Assembly (NCBI GenBank): GCA_947625935.1
Contig: CANQQE010000021.1
Coordinates: 1-54,351, forward strand
Length of the DNA: 54,351 nt
Reading direction: 5' to 3'
Source: an uncultured Muribaculaceae bacterium
GTDB taxonomy: Bacteria > Bacteroidota > Bacteroidia > Bacteroidales > Muribaculaceae
Shown piece by piece: positions 1 through 6,478 of the stretch; within the stretch, counting starts at the first letter, position 1, and every line of letters starts with the position of its first letter. Below the pieces are notes generated by a model that was not told the origin of the DNA, ran no database searches, and worked only from the letters and a program-made list of their open reading frames with translations. A program made the translations under genes and the position numbers.

Positions 1-77
1 TTAAAAAGTTATTCGGAGTTAATAAAACTGAAAACTTATAGAGAACGTTTATTATATTTAAGTCTTTCTGGTAAAGT
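1..77. repeat. Terminal direct repeat (copy 1) marking circular closure
   Basis: These 77 bases are identical to 54275-54351. An exact short overlap at both contig ends is what a k-mer assembler leaves on a circular or circularly permuted molecule. Removing one copy gives 54,274 bp. The HNH gene reads through the join without a break, which supports closure. It could instead be a true short terminal repeat, but 77 is a common assembly k-mer. Confidence 0.9.
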
Positions 78-411
78 TGGTGCTCCTACATTTGCGGGAC
101 ATCGGTATTTGAATCAGAAATTCTATCATTCTTCTGAATGGAGAAGATTTAAACGTTCAATAATTATTCGAGACAATGGTTGTGATTTAGCTTTACCGCA
201 ATTCGAAATTATTAACGGAGAACCAATTTACATTCATCATCTCAATCCGATTACTATCGACGATTTGGTACACGTAAGACCTTGTGTATTAGATCCAGAA
301 AATGCGGTTTGTGTTACGTTTACGACACATCAATTAATTCACTACGGAATACACGATTTTAACGACGAAATAGTTGAAAGAAAGAAAAACGACACTTGTC
401 CATGGAGGTAA
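1..411 (+). CDS. HNH endonuclease, 3' part (gene starts at 54266 across the join)
   Basis: Across the circular join the gene runs 54266-54274 then 1-411 and encodes about 139 residues. Seen: SSEWRRFKRSIIIRDNGC, then IYIHHLNPI, then LDPENAV and THQLIHYG, the His-His, Asn and His order of a betabetaalpha-metal HNH nuclease; the usual CxxC zinc knuckle is absent. Known: free-standing HNH proteins next to terminase genes assist terminase cutting in cos-packaging phages. It starts inside the end of the TerS-like gene (ATG at 54266, TerS stop at 54271-54273), so the two are translationally coupled. A TTG at 109 gives only a truncated form lacking the N-terminal helix. Inferred role: genome-end cleavage with the terminase. 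Confidence 0.85.
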   Translation, partial: LKSYSELIKLKTYRERLLYLSLSGKVGAPTFAGHRYLNQKFYHSSEWRRFKRSIIIRDNGCDLALPQFEIINGEPIYIHHLNPITIDDLVHVRPCVLDPENAVCVTFTTHQLIHYGIHDFNDEIVERKKNDTCPWR

Positions 412-416
412 TTGAA

Positions 417-1358
417 ATGAATAGTGTTTATGACGATTTTCTTGTTCATCATGGAGTAAAAGGTCAAAAATGGGGAGATAGAAACGGCCCTCCTTATCCG
501 TTATCTCCAGAGACTAAACAGCTTGTAAAAACGGCGAAAGAGTTTTCCACTAATAGAAAGAACATGTGTTACAATCTTCAGAAATGGGGAAAGAATCCTG
601 ATAACAATGTTCTTTATGTTATGGGAACAAGTGCTGATGATTGTGCTACGATGGCGTCTAAGTTTTATGGGCAACACAGACAATCAGAGCTTATTGGTTT
701 AGACCTGTTGTATGACAGTCCTCATACTGGAAGAGGTCTTCAACGTTCTGCTCTTCATTATATTGAAAAGAACGTTCCTGATTACAAGAAAATAGAAGAC
801 AACTTCGATCATTACAAGAAAGAACGCTTCAGCAATTCTGACGACGCCAAATTTTATTGGAAAACAATGAATGAAGTTTGCAATAAAATTCCAGACTATG
901 GAAAAGAACAATTCGACAAAGGAAAAAGAGTAATCGTTTCAGGAACACAATTAATGTCTAAAAATACTGTTACTAATAGAGACTCTCTTATTAAAGGAAG
1001 ACCAACAGTATTGATGGAAACTCGGATTAAAGATGCTGAAGTAATATACCAGAAACAAAAAGGTAATTACGAGAAAGCTATGGGATTAAAGAACATGAAC
1101 ATTTCTCTTAGAAAAATGAGAAATAAGTTTGCAAAAGAATTAGACGCAATGCAAGCCGCTGAATATTATGCTTTTGGCAATAGTCCTATGGTTGCTAATG
1201 CCGGACACAAACAATGGTATTATTCATACATAGCTCAAAATACTCAAAGGAATCTAATGAACCAAATGAACACAATGAATAGAATGAACTACATACATCA
1301 AATGAATACGATGAACCACATACATCAAATGAACATGCATACGATGCATCACATGTGA
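417..1358 (+). CDS. Putative virion-associated protein with N-terminal HHGVKGQKWG tag and Met/His/Asn-rich tail
   Basis: 313 residues. ATG 417 is chosen because GGAGGT at 404-409 sits just upstream; the upstream in-frame codons overlap that ribosome site. Residues 6-20 read DDFLVHHGVKGQKWG, a leader seen on many proteins in phages of Firmicutes and shared in form with the genes at 5440, 8238 and 50378 here. The middle, residues 30-270, is mixed and charged with no family I recognise. The C-terminus is a low-complexity run of Met, Asn, Gln and His, with DNA repeats at about 1255-1355. The gene lies between the HNH endonuclease and connector-type genes, so a virion role is inferred from context and tag. 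Confidence 0.65.
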   Translation: MNSVYDDFLVHHGVKGQKWGDRNGPPYPLSPETKQLVKTAKEFSTNRKNMCYNLQKWGKNPDNNVLYVMGTSADDCATMASKFYGQHRQSELIGLDLLYDSPHTGRGLQRSALHYIEKNVPDYKKIEDNFDHYKKERFSNSDDAKFYWKTMNEVCNKIPDYGKEQFDKGKRVIVSGTQLMSKNTVTNRDSLIKGRPTVLMETRIKDAEVIYQKQKGNYEKAMGLKNMNISLRKMRNKFAKELDAMQAAEYYAFGNSPMVANAGHKQWYYSYIAQNTQRNLMNQMNTMNRMNYIHQMNTMNHIHQMNMHTMHHM

Positions 1359-1377
1359 TGTTATTAAGGAGCTTCCT

Positions 1378-1614
1378 ATGATTACTGCTATAATTGCTAA
1401 TTGCGACGTTGCTTCGATTAGAAAATTTCCGAGTTTATCTCATATTCTTTACGATGAAAAAGCTGATGTAGTGGCAGAAATTTCTAAAGGAAGCAAAATC
1501 AAAATGGATTTAGAGAAATTCTGTTATGATTGGCAAGGAAATAAATATTTCTTTGTTTCAGACGCAATTTTAGGAGAAGGTTATTTAAGAGAAGGTACTT
1601 TTACAACGGATTGA
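1378..1614 (+). CDS. Small SH3-like protein, probably virion-associated
   Basis: 78 residues behind AAGGAG at 1366-1371. The sequence has the spacing of a bacterial SH3-like barrel: VASIRKFPS near residue 11, a VVAEISKGSKIKM strand pair around residues 31-43, a central W near 53 and GYLREGTF at the C-terminus. Bacterial SH3 folds commonly bind peptidoglycan or act as small capsid or tail adaptors. There is no signal peptide or membrane segment. It stands one gene upstream of a gp6-like connector, so a structural role is possible. The fold call rests on pattern only. Confidence 0.4.
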   Translation: MITAIIANCDVASIRKFPSLSHILYDEKADVVAEISKGSKIKMDLEKFCYDWQGNKYFFVSDAILGEGYLREGTFTTD

Positions 1615-1624
1615 GGCGATACAA

Positions 1625-1972
1625 ATGAACGAAAGCATTCTTAACGACATCAAAAAGTGTCTTGGTATAGCGAAAGATTACACACATTTCGATCAAGACA
1701 TCATTATTCATATCAATACTTTTTTGGAAGTTCTTTATCAAATAGGAGTCGGTAAGAAAGGCTTTATTATCACCGATTCGTCTTCTACATGGACAGATTT
1801 CTTAGGTTCTGATTCACAACGACTTCCCGCAGTTAGAACTTACATTTATCTTAGAGTAAGACTTTTGTTCGATCCGCCGTCTAATTCTTTTGTCACCGAT
1901 TCGTTAAAGAAAAATGCTGATGAATTGGAATGGAGATTGAACGTGGAAGTAGATCCTGGTGTGGAGGAATAA
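1625..1972 (+). CDS. gp6-like head-tail connector (adaptor)
   Basis: 115 residues. Seen: an N-terminal helical part with FDQDIIIHINTFLEVL and YQIGVGKKGFIITD, then TWTDFLGSD, an RTYIYLRVRLLFDPP stretch and SFVTDSLKKNADELEWRL. This order matches the short DNA-packaging/connector family of HK97- and SPP1-like siphophages, whose members form a ring under the portal. In those phages the gene normally follows the capsid gene. Here it is upstream of TerL and portal, about 8 kb before the capsid gene. The next gene starts 3 nt after its stop. Confidence 0.75.
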   Translation: MNESILNDIKKCLGIAKDYTHFDQDIIIHINTFLEVLYQIGVGKKGFIITDSSSTWTDFLGSDSQRLPAVRTYIYLRVRLLFDPPSNSFVTDSLKKNADELEWRLNVEVDPGVEE

Positions 1973-1974
1973 CA

Positions 1975-2358
1975 ATGGCATACGTTTATTACAATGCTAA
2001 TCCCAAACATCGTCAAATAGAAGATTGTACAATTCGAGCAATTTGTAAACTTCAAGGAACTGGCTGGCGTCAAACATTTATGGAGATTTCTCTCGAATGT
2101 ATAGAAAAATGCCAAATGCCAGAAAGTGATGCTGTTTGGGGCGATTATTTGTATAAACAAGGCTATTCTTGCCATATGCCACCGCATCAGTATCCTTATT
2201 CATACACCGTAAAAGACTTTTGTTACGACCATCCATATGGTAAATACTTGTTAAAAACCAATGGTCATGTCATTGCTGTAATTGACGGCGATTATTACGA
2301 CTGGTTCGATTCCGGCGATGGAATAGTGTTGTACTATTGGAAGAAGGAGGAAAATTAA
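1975..2358 (+). CDS. Putative papain-like cysteine peptidase
   Basis: 127 residues; ATG 1975 follows GGAGG, and the longer in-frame extension overlaps the previous gene and lacks its own ribosome site. Seen: EDCTIRAICKLQGTGW at residues 16-31, with a Cys near the start of a helix, and later GHVIAVIDGDYYDWFDSGD, a His followed by an Asp-containing strand. That Cys, His, Asp order is typical of papain-fold peptidases. Known relatives in gut phages are uncharacterised. Inferred: it may process virion proteins, perhaps the tagged ones, but the substrate is unknown. The stop codon abuts the ATG of the next gene. Confidence 0.5.
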   Translation: MAYVYYNANPKHRQIEDCTIRAICKLQGTGWRQTFMEISLECIEKCQMPESDAVWGDYLYKQGYSCHMPPHQYPYSYTVKDFCYDHPYGKYLLKTNGHVIAVIDGDYYDWFDSGDGIVLYYWKKEEN

Positions 2359-2790
2359 ATGCCTAACCAACCGACCTGGGGTAATCAGTATCCTATGAAT
2401 AATCAAAATGGTATGATTCAGAACAATCAACCAGTTCAGCAGTCTCAGCCTGCAATGCCGGTAAGACAGCAACAGGGAATTTCCTCAATTGCAGAAGTAT
2501 ATAGTCGCGACGGAGTTGAATTCTATCCCGTTGCCGCAGGTACTACAGCTCTGTTGATTCAATTCTTGTCTCAGTCCGAAGGAAAATTCTGGTTGAAAGC
2601 AACTGACATGTATGGTCGTCCTGCTCCTTTGATTGAATATTCTTTCAATCTTGTACAGGATCCGATGAATCAGTACCAGCAAGTTCAACAGCAATCGGTA
2701 CAATCTCAATCTTCTAACAATTATGTTACACATGAAGAAATTGATGAGATGAAAAAGATGATTGCTGATCTACACGCCGCATTAAAGTAA
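2359..2790 (+). CDS. Q/N/P-rich putative structural protein
   Basis: 143 residues, starting directly after the previous stop, with AAGGAGG at 2344-2350. Residues 1-40 are a Pro/Gln/Asn/Met-rich disordered segment. Residues 41-96 form a compact beta-like core (IAEVYSRDGVEFYPV, then a Trp strand, then APLIEYSF). Residues 97-120 are again Gln-rich, and the end is a short helix EEIDEMKKMIADL. No known family is recognised. Position between connector-type and coat-like genes suggests a small virion component. Confidence 0.5.
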   Translation: MPNQPTWGNQYPMNNQNGMIQNNQPVQQSQPAMPVRQQQGISSIAEVYSRDGVEFYPVAAGTTALLIQFLSQSEGKFWLKATDMYGRPAPLIEYSFNLVQDPMNQYQQVQQQSVQSQSSNNYVTHEEIDEMKKMIADLHAALK

Positions 2791-2803
2791 GGAGGAAATG
2801 ACT

Positions 2804-3055
2804 ATGTTTAATCCTATGGCTATGATTGGAGCTTTTCTTGGTGGATTGAACCCTCAGAACATGGCGTTTAACCAGTTTGGAGGATTTGGTAATTTTAATT
2901 CTCAGTTCCAGAATTTCGCTAATCAGATTCCTAATCCCCAGCAGTTCAATCCTCAGCAAATGGTTCAAAACATGCTCGATTCTGGGCAGATGACTCAGGA
3001 ACAGTTCAATCAGCTTAGAATGATGGCTAATCAAATTACTGGTCAAAATAGATAA
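2804..3055 (+). CDS. Small Q/N/F-rich protein
   Basis: 83 residues. ATG 2804 lies 8 nt after AGGAGG; the alternative ATG at 2798 is too close to it. The protein is rich in Asn, Gln, Phe, Met and Pro, with a hydrophobic start (MAMIGAFLGGL) and a helical end (MTQEQFNQLRMMANQI). Its composition matches the preceding gene, so the pair may assemble together. Function unknown. Confidence 0.5.
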   Translation: MFNPMAMIGAFLGGLNPQNMAFNQFGGFGNFNSQFQNFANQIPNPQQFNPQQMVQNMLDSGQMTQEQFNQLRMMANQITGQNR

Positions 3056-3080
3056 AATTGTTTTCTCCAATTACTTTTCG

Positions 3081-3110
3081 ATACTTTAAATCTTGCGCAA
3101 GATTAAGTAT
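3081..3110. promoter_or_regulatory. 30-bp near-perfect palindrome upstream of the Cys-rich coat-like gene
   Basis: The core 3089-3104 reads AATCTTGCGCAAGATT, a perfect 16-bp palindrome. The flanks ATACTT and AAGTAT extend the symmetry to about 30 bp with small offsets. It sits in a 107-nt gap, 53 nt before the ATG at 3163. There is no loop or T-run, so it is not an ordinary terminator. A dimeric protein operator is the likeliest use. Confidence 0.45.
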
Positions 3111-3162
3111 AAATTCTCGAAGTTCGTAAATCCAATCTTTCTCACAAAAGGAGGAAAAATGT

Positions 3163-4017
3163 ATGTCTCTTGTTGAAAACTGTGGCATGGTTCCGGTAGT
3201 TCCAGCAGTAATCAATGGTGGTACAGGTTATAACAACGGTAACGGCAATGGATACGGCGCTGATGGCGGTATGTGGTGCTGGTGGTTGCTGATTTTGTTC
3301 CTGTTTATCTTCAATGGTAACTGGGGCAGAACAGGTAACAATGGTAATGGTGGAGGTGACACAAGCTCTATGCTTCCTTGGCTTCTTAGCAACAATAGTT
3401 GCCAGAATTCTTCTAACGACGTTCAGAGAGGATTTGACCAGCAGGCTATTATCAGTGGCATTAATGGCATCACAAATGCTGTTAATACTGGCTTCTCTAA
3501 TGCAGAAGTATCTCGTTGCAATCAGCAGGCTAATATTCTCCAGACACTTAACAACATCGCGATGACTCAGCAGGAATGCTGCTGTGAGAACAGAGCCGCT
3601 ACTGCCGACGTTAAGTACGCCGTTGCCACTGAGGCTTGCAACAATCGTCAGACCGTTAACACAATTGGTCAGAACATTCTTACATCCAACGATGTTAACA
3701 CCCGCACAATTGTTGATGCTGTAAACGGTGGTACTCAGACTCTGATGAACAAGATTTGTCAGCTCGAGCTTAATGCTAAGGACGATAAGATCAATACTCT
3801 TACCGCTAAGGTTAATAGTCTCGAGAATGGTATCAACATTAGCAATCAGACTGCTCAGATTCTTGCTGGTCAGCAGGCTCAGGCAATTGCCGTTGAGAAT
3901 AATGTAAATCCGAGAGCCGTTCCTGCATACATTGTTCAGAACCCTAATGGTTGTGGTTGCCAGAACAATTGCGGATACGGTTACTACAATGCTAATTATG
4001 GAACTTGTTGCGGTTAA
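3163..4017 (+). CDS. Gly/Asn/Cys-rich virion protein with a Trp-rich hydrophobic segment and helical repeats
   Basis: 284 residues; AAAGGAGG at 3147-3154 decides the start. Residues 18-36 are Gly/Asn-rich; residues 37-54 are a very hydrophobic Trp-flanked segment (MWCWWLLILFLFIF); residues 55-72 are Gly-rich again. Residues 85-245 are helical, with Asn/Gln/Thr heptad-like repeats (FDQQAIISGINGITNAV). A QECCCENRA cluster and a Cys/Gly-rich C-terminus (GCGCQNNCGYGYY) are striking. Similar proteins occur in gut Firmicutes phages without known function. Cleaner codon choice (AAG, GAG, CTC rather than AAA) suggests high expression. Confidence 0.6.
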   Translation: MSLVENCGMVPVVPAVINGGTGYNNGNGNGYGADGGMWCWWLLILFLFIFNGNWGRTGNNGNGGGDTSSMLPWLLSNNSCQNSSNDVQRGFDQQAIISGINGITNAVNTGFSNAEVSRCNQQANILQTLNNIAMTQQECCCENRAATADVKYAVATEACNNRQTVNTIGQNILTSNDVNTRTIVDAVNGGTQTLMNKICQLELNAKDDKINTLTAKVNSLENGINISNQTAQILAGQQAQAIAVENNVNPRAVPAYIVQNPNGCGCQNNCGYGYYNANYGTCCG

Positions 4018-4030
4018 GGAGGTGTTGTAA

Positions 4031-4510
4031 ATGGCAGAATATAGTGCCAATGCCGTCCAGACAGTCCAGCCTGGTCAGGCGGTCGTGTTTACAACGATTA
4101 CAACGCCTTGCAACAGAGGGCTCGTCATTCCAAGATTGGATGCTGGCTCGTTTCTTCTCAGAGGATGGGTTCCGAACTTCATGACAAGGTCTTCGAAGTG
4201 TTGTTGCAACAATGTCAATTACGCTGATTACTTTGTCGATTTTGGAGCAAACATTGCCGTTCCTGATGGACAGACAGCCGGACCAATTTCTCTTACATTG
4301 ACTCAAAATGGAAGTCCTATTACAGGAAGTGCTATGATCGTTACTCCTACAGTAGCTGATGCGTACTTTAATGTAAGCAGGGCAATTTCTGTACTCGTGC
4401 CTACTGGCTGTTGCCAGAGCGTAACGGTACAGAATACTTCCACAATTCCGATTCTTGTTCAGAATGCTAATATTGTTATTACAAGACCTGATCTTGCAAT
4501 GTCCTATTGA
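4031..4510 (+). CDS. Jelly-roll (BclA C-terminal-like) surface protein
   Basis: 159 residues behind AAGGAGG. The sequence is nearly all beta: QPGQAVVFTT, RGLVIPRLDAGSFLLRGWV, YFVDFGANIAVPDGQTAGPIS, an AYFNVSRAISVLVP strand and VTVQNTSTIPILVQNANIV. This pattern matches TNF-like or BclA C-terminal trimeric jelly rolls on spores and on Firmicutes phages. A SKCCCNN cluster and a GCCQ pair are present, as in its upstream neighbour. Likely a surface decoration or receptor-contact protein; exact role unknown. Confidence 0.55.
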   Translation: MAEYSANAVQTVQPGQAVVFTTITTPCNRGLVIPRLDAGSFLLRGWVPNFMTRSSKCCCNNVNYADYFVDFGANIAVPDGQTAGPISLTLTQNGSPITGSAMIVTPTVADAYFNVSRAISVLVPTGCCQSVTVQNTSTIPILVQNANIVITRPDLAMSY

Positions 4511-4527
4511 GAAAGGAGGAATGTAAA

Positions 4528-5010
4528 ATGATGCATGTTCTTAACGATCTTTGCACACGTCTTACCACTTCAATTAGCGAAGTTAACGCAAAGAAAGGCG
4601 ACATTACTCCTGGAGAAGTAGACAGTCTTCATAAGGCAGTAGAGACAATTGAAGCAATTAAGAAAATCGAGAAAACGGATCTTGAAATTCGTATGCTTGA
4701 GTCTCAGATGTACGAACCTACTTCTGGACGATACAACGACGGACGTTCTTATGGCAACATGCGCGATTGGAATCCTATGAGTTGGGGTCGTGACGATTAT
4801 GACACAAGTGGTCGTAGAGGTCGCGGTTCTGACGGTCGTTATATGAGCATGGGAGATTCTTATCGAGGCGGAGACAATCGTAGTGGTGGCGAATCTATGG
4901 AGTATCGTCAGCGCACAATTGCTCGTCTGGAAAAGATGCTTGCTGAAACGTCTAACGAACGTGAGAGAATGGAAATTCGTGAGGAAATTAATCGCTTGAG
5001 AATGGGTTAA
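4528..5010 (+). CDS. Arg/Gly/Tyr/Ser-rich small protein with helical ends
   Basis: 160 residues. ATG 4528 is chosen, 8 nt after AAAGGAGG; the in-frame TTG at 4507 overlaps the previous gene. Residues 1-60 are helical and charged. Residues 65-122 are low-complexity Arg, Gly, Ser, Asp and Tyr (for example SGRRGRGSDGRYMSMGD). Residues 123-160 form a heptad helix (RQRTIARLEKMLAETSNERERMEI). Comparable RG-rich proteins with a C-terminal helix are common beside holins in Clostridia phages; function unknown. The disordered basic part could bind DNA. Confidence 0.5.
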   Translation: MMHVLNDLCTRLTTSISEVNAKKGDITPGEVDSLHKAVETIEAIKKIEKTDLEIRMLESQMYEPTSGRYNDGRSYGNMRDWNPMSWGRDDYDTSGRRGRGSDGRYMSMGDSYRGGDNRSGGESMEYRQRTIARLEKMLAETSNERERMEIREEINRLRMG

Positions 5011-5038
5011 TTTCTGCTTCAAGGAAAGGGAGATCTCA

Positions 5039-5443
5039 ATGGACGAAATTCATGAAATACTGAAAGAATTATCGTTTGCAGACGCCTATTGGGTTCTCCT
5101 GATTCCTTGCGCTTTGATGGCTCTTGATGTACTGACCGGCGTAATTCAGGCTTGGTCAAGTGGTCACATTAAGAGTTATCGAATGCGTGAGGGATTGGGA
5201 AGAAAGTTTGGAGAAGTAACCATTCTAATTATTGGCGGTTTGTTTACGATCGGGCTTAATATTCCATCTTACATCATGGCTGGCTTTTCTCTTTACATTA
5301 TTATAATGGAATTGATTAGTTTGTGTGAGAATTTGGATAAGATGGGAGTTAAGATTCCTAAATTCATCAAGAAAGCTCTTGGCGAAATCAATGAAGAAAT
5401 TCAAAATGGTAGTAAAGACGAAAAAGAGGGTGGCGATAAATGA
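5039..5443 (+). CDS. Phage holin (holin 4 / Cph1-type family)
   Basis: 134 residues. Hydrophobic segments lie around residues 17-36 (YWVLLIPCALMALDVLTGVI), 59-75 and 78-95, with the ALDVLTGVIQAW signature of this holin family, and a charged C-terminal tail rich in Lys and Glu. Holins form lesions in the inner membrane that release endolysin and set lysis time. It overlaps the next gene by 4 nt (ATGA). The endolysin is 11 kb downstream, so the lysis pair is split. Confidence 0.85.
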   Translation: MDEIHEILKELSFADAYWVLLIPCALMALDVLTGVIQAWSSGHIKSYRMREGLGRKFGEVTILIIGGLFTIGLNIPSYIMAGFSLYIIIMELISLCENLDKMGVKIPKFIKKALGEINEEIQNGSKDEKEGGDK

Positions 5444-6249
5444 AAAATTTTAAAGTAGTTGTCGTCAACGATTCTCTACCAATTAGTATAGAAGATGATA
5501 TCCTGTGCCATCATGGAATTCTTAACATGAAATGGGGCGTGAGAAGATATCAGAATGCCGACGGTTCTCTTACAGAAGCGGGCAAACGTCGATATGCTGC
5601 AAAACAAACTCGTAAAGAGATTAAAGTTGAAGCAAAAAGACAAAAAACAATTGCTAAGGCAGAAGAAAAACGGCAGAAAGCAATTGCTACAGCAGAACGA
5701 AAAGCTAAAGAAGAAAGGATTCGTTACGAAGAAAAACAAAAAGCAAAAATTGAGAAAAATAAAATTCGTATAATTGAAAAAGCAAAAAAGAAAGAATTAA
5801 AGGCTGAAGAAAAAGAGAGAAAAAAGCAGGAAGCATATCAGGCTAAAAAGGAAAATCTAATTGCAAAAGGAAATCCAAGCCAGCTTTATAAAAATCGAGA
5901 AATGTTTACGCAAGAGGAATTTAATAGAGCGGTTGCACGTGCTCAAGCCACTGAAAGACTTAAAGATGAGATCAGAGCTTCTAAACAGAAAGCGGCGGAT
6001 GAAAGTCATCAGAAGGTTGCAAACGTCTTGAGAAACGCTAAAACGGCCACGGCAATTTACGAAAACTATAATGCCATTATGACCGGAGTAAATGCCGTTG
6101 CTGGAACAAACGTGCCAACATTTCCGAAGATTGATGACATGCGTAAAGCAAATTATTATGAGTGGGCTGCTAAACACAACAAGCCTGTTGTTCCTCAGAA
6201 AGTTAATGAATCTAAATACAAGAAAAAGAATAAAAGCGTTTGGAAATAA
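5440..6249 (+). CDS. Tagged coiled-coil virion protein (HHG...MKWGVRRYQ leader)
   Basis: 269 residues. Residues 19-34 read DDILCHHGILNMKWGV, followed by RRYQNADGSLTEAGKRRY, the classic form of this leader in Firmicutes phages. Residues 55-150 are a very Lys/Glu/Arg-rich coiled coil; the rest is helical with a less charged patch at 195-225. It overlaps the holin gene by 4 nt and precedes TerL by two genes. The relation to the tagged proteins at 417, 8238 and 50378 suggests a shared localisation or processing signal. Scaffold- or core-like function is inferred only. Confidence 0.6.
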   Translation: MKNFKVVVVNDSLPISIEDDILCHHGILNMKWGVRRYQNADGSLTEAGKRRYAAKQTRKEIKVEAKRQKTIAKAEEKRQKAIATAERKAKEERIRYEEKQKAKIEKNKIRIIEKAKKKELKAEEKERKKQEAYQAKKENLIAKGNPSQLYKNREMFTQEEFNRAVARAQATERLKDEIRASKQKAADESHQKVANVLRNAKTATAIYENYNAIMTGVNAVAGTNVPTFPKIDDMRKANYYEWAAKHNKPVVPQKVNESKYKKKNKSVWK

Positions 6250-6261
6250 GGAGGAATTGAA

Positions 6262-6465
6262 ATGGCGGACGTTGTTAAAAAAACTTCCAATTCTGATTCT
6301 TCCGATTTACTTTCTAAGTTTTCAATTGTGATTAAAGAATTGGAAAAAGATCTTGGCGTAGAAAAAACTTATAATTCAATAATTTCTTCAATTATTGGTA
6401 AAAAAGAATTAGACGATTCTTTTTATAAGAAAATGGACGAACCAATTGTTTGGTGGATTAAGTAA
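6262..6465 (+). CDS. Small protein directly upstream of TerL
   Basis: 67 residues behind AAGGAGG at 6249-6255. The sequence has a Ser/Asp/Lys-rich start, one amphipathic helix (SKFSIVIKELEKDLG) and a Trp-Trp end (VWWIK). No family is recognised. Position immediately before TerL is where small terminase subunits usually lie, but length and composition do not support that call; the TerS-like gene is at 53947. Confidence 0.45.
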   Translation: MADVVKKTSNSDSSDLLSKFSIVIKELEKDLGVEKTYNSIISSIIGKKELDDSFYKKMDEPIVWWIK

Positions 6466-6478
6466 GCGGTGATGAAGA

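Noticed and set aside
2300-2325. T-arm-like GGTTCGATTCCGG suggesting a tRNA
   Set aside because: Inside the cysteine-peptidase gene; no acceptor stem or other arms.
3142-4050. 302-codon open frame on the minus strand
   Set aside because: It mirrors the Cys-rich gene on the plus strand, has no ribosome site and reads as low-complexity hydrophobic sequence; a shadow frame.
6262-6465. Small terminase subunit directly before TerL
   Set aside because: Too short and without an HTH-plus-coiled-coil layout; the gene at 53947 fits better.
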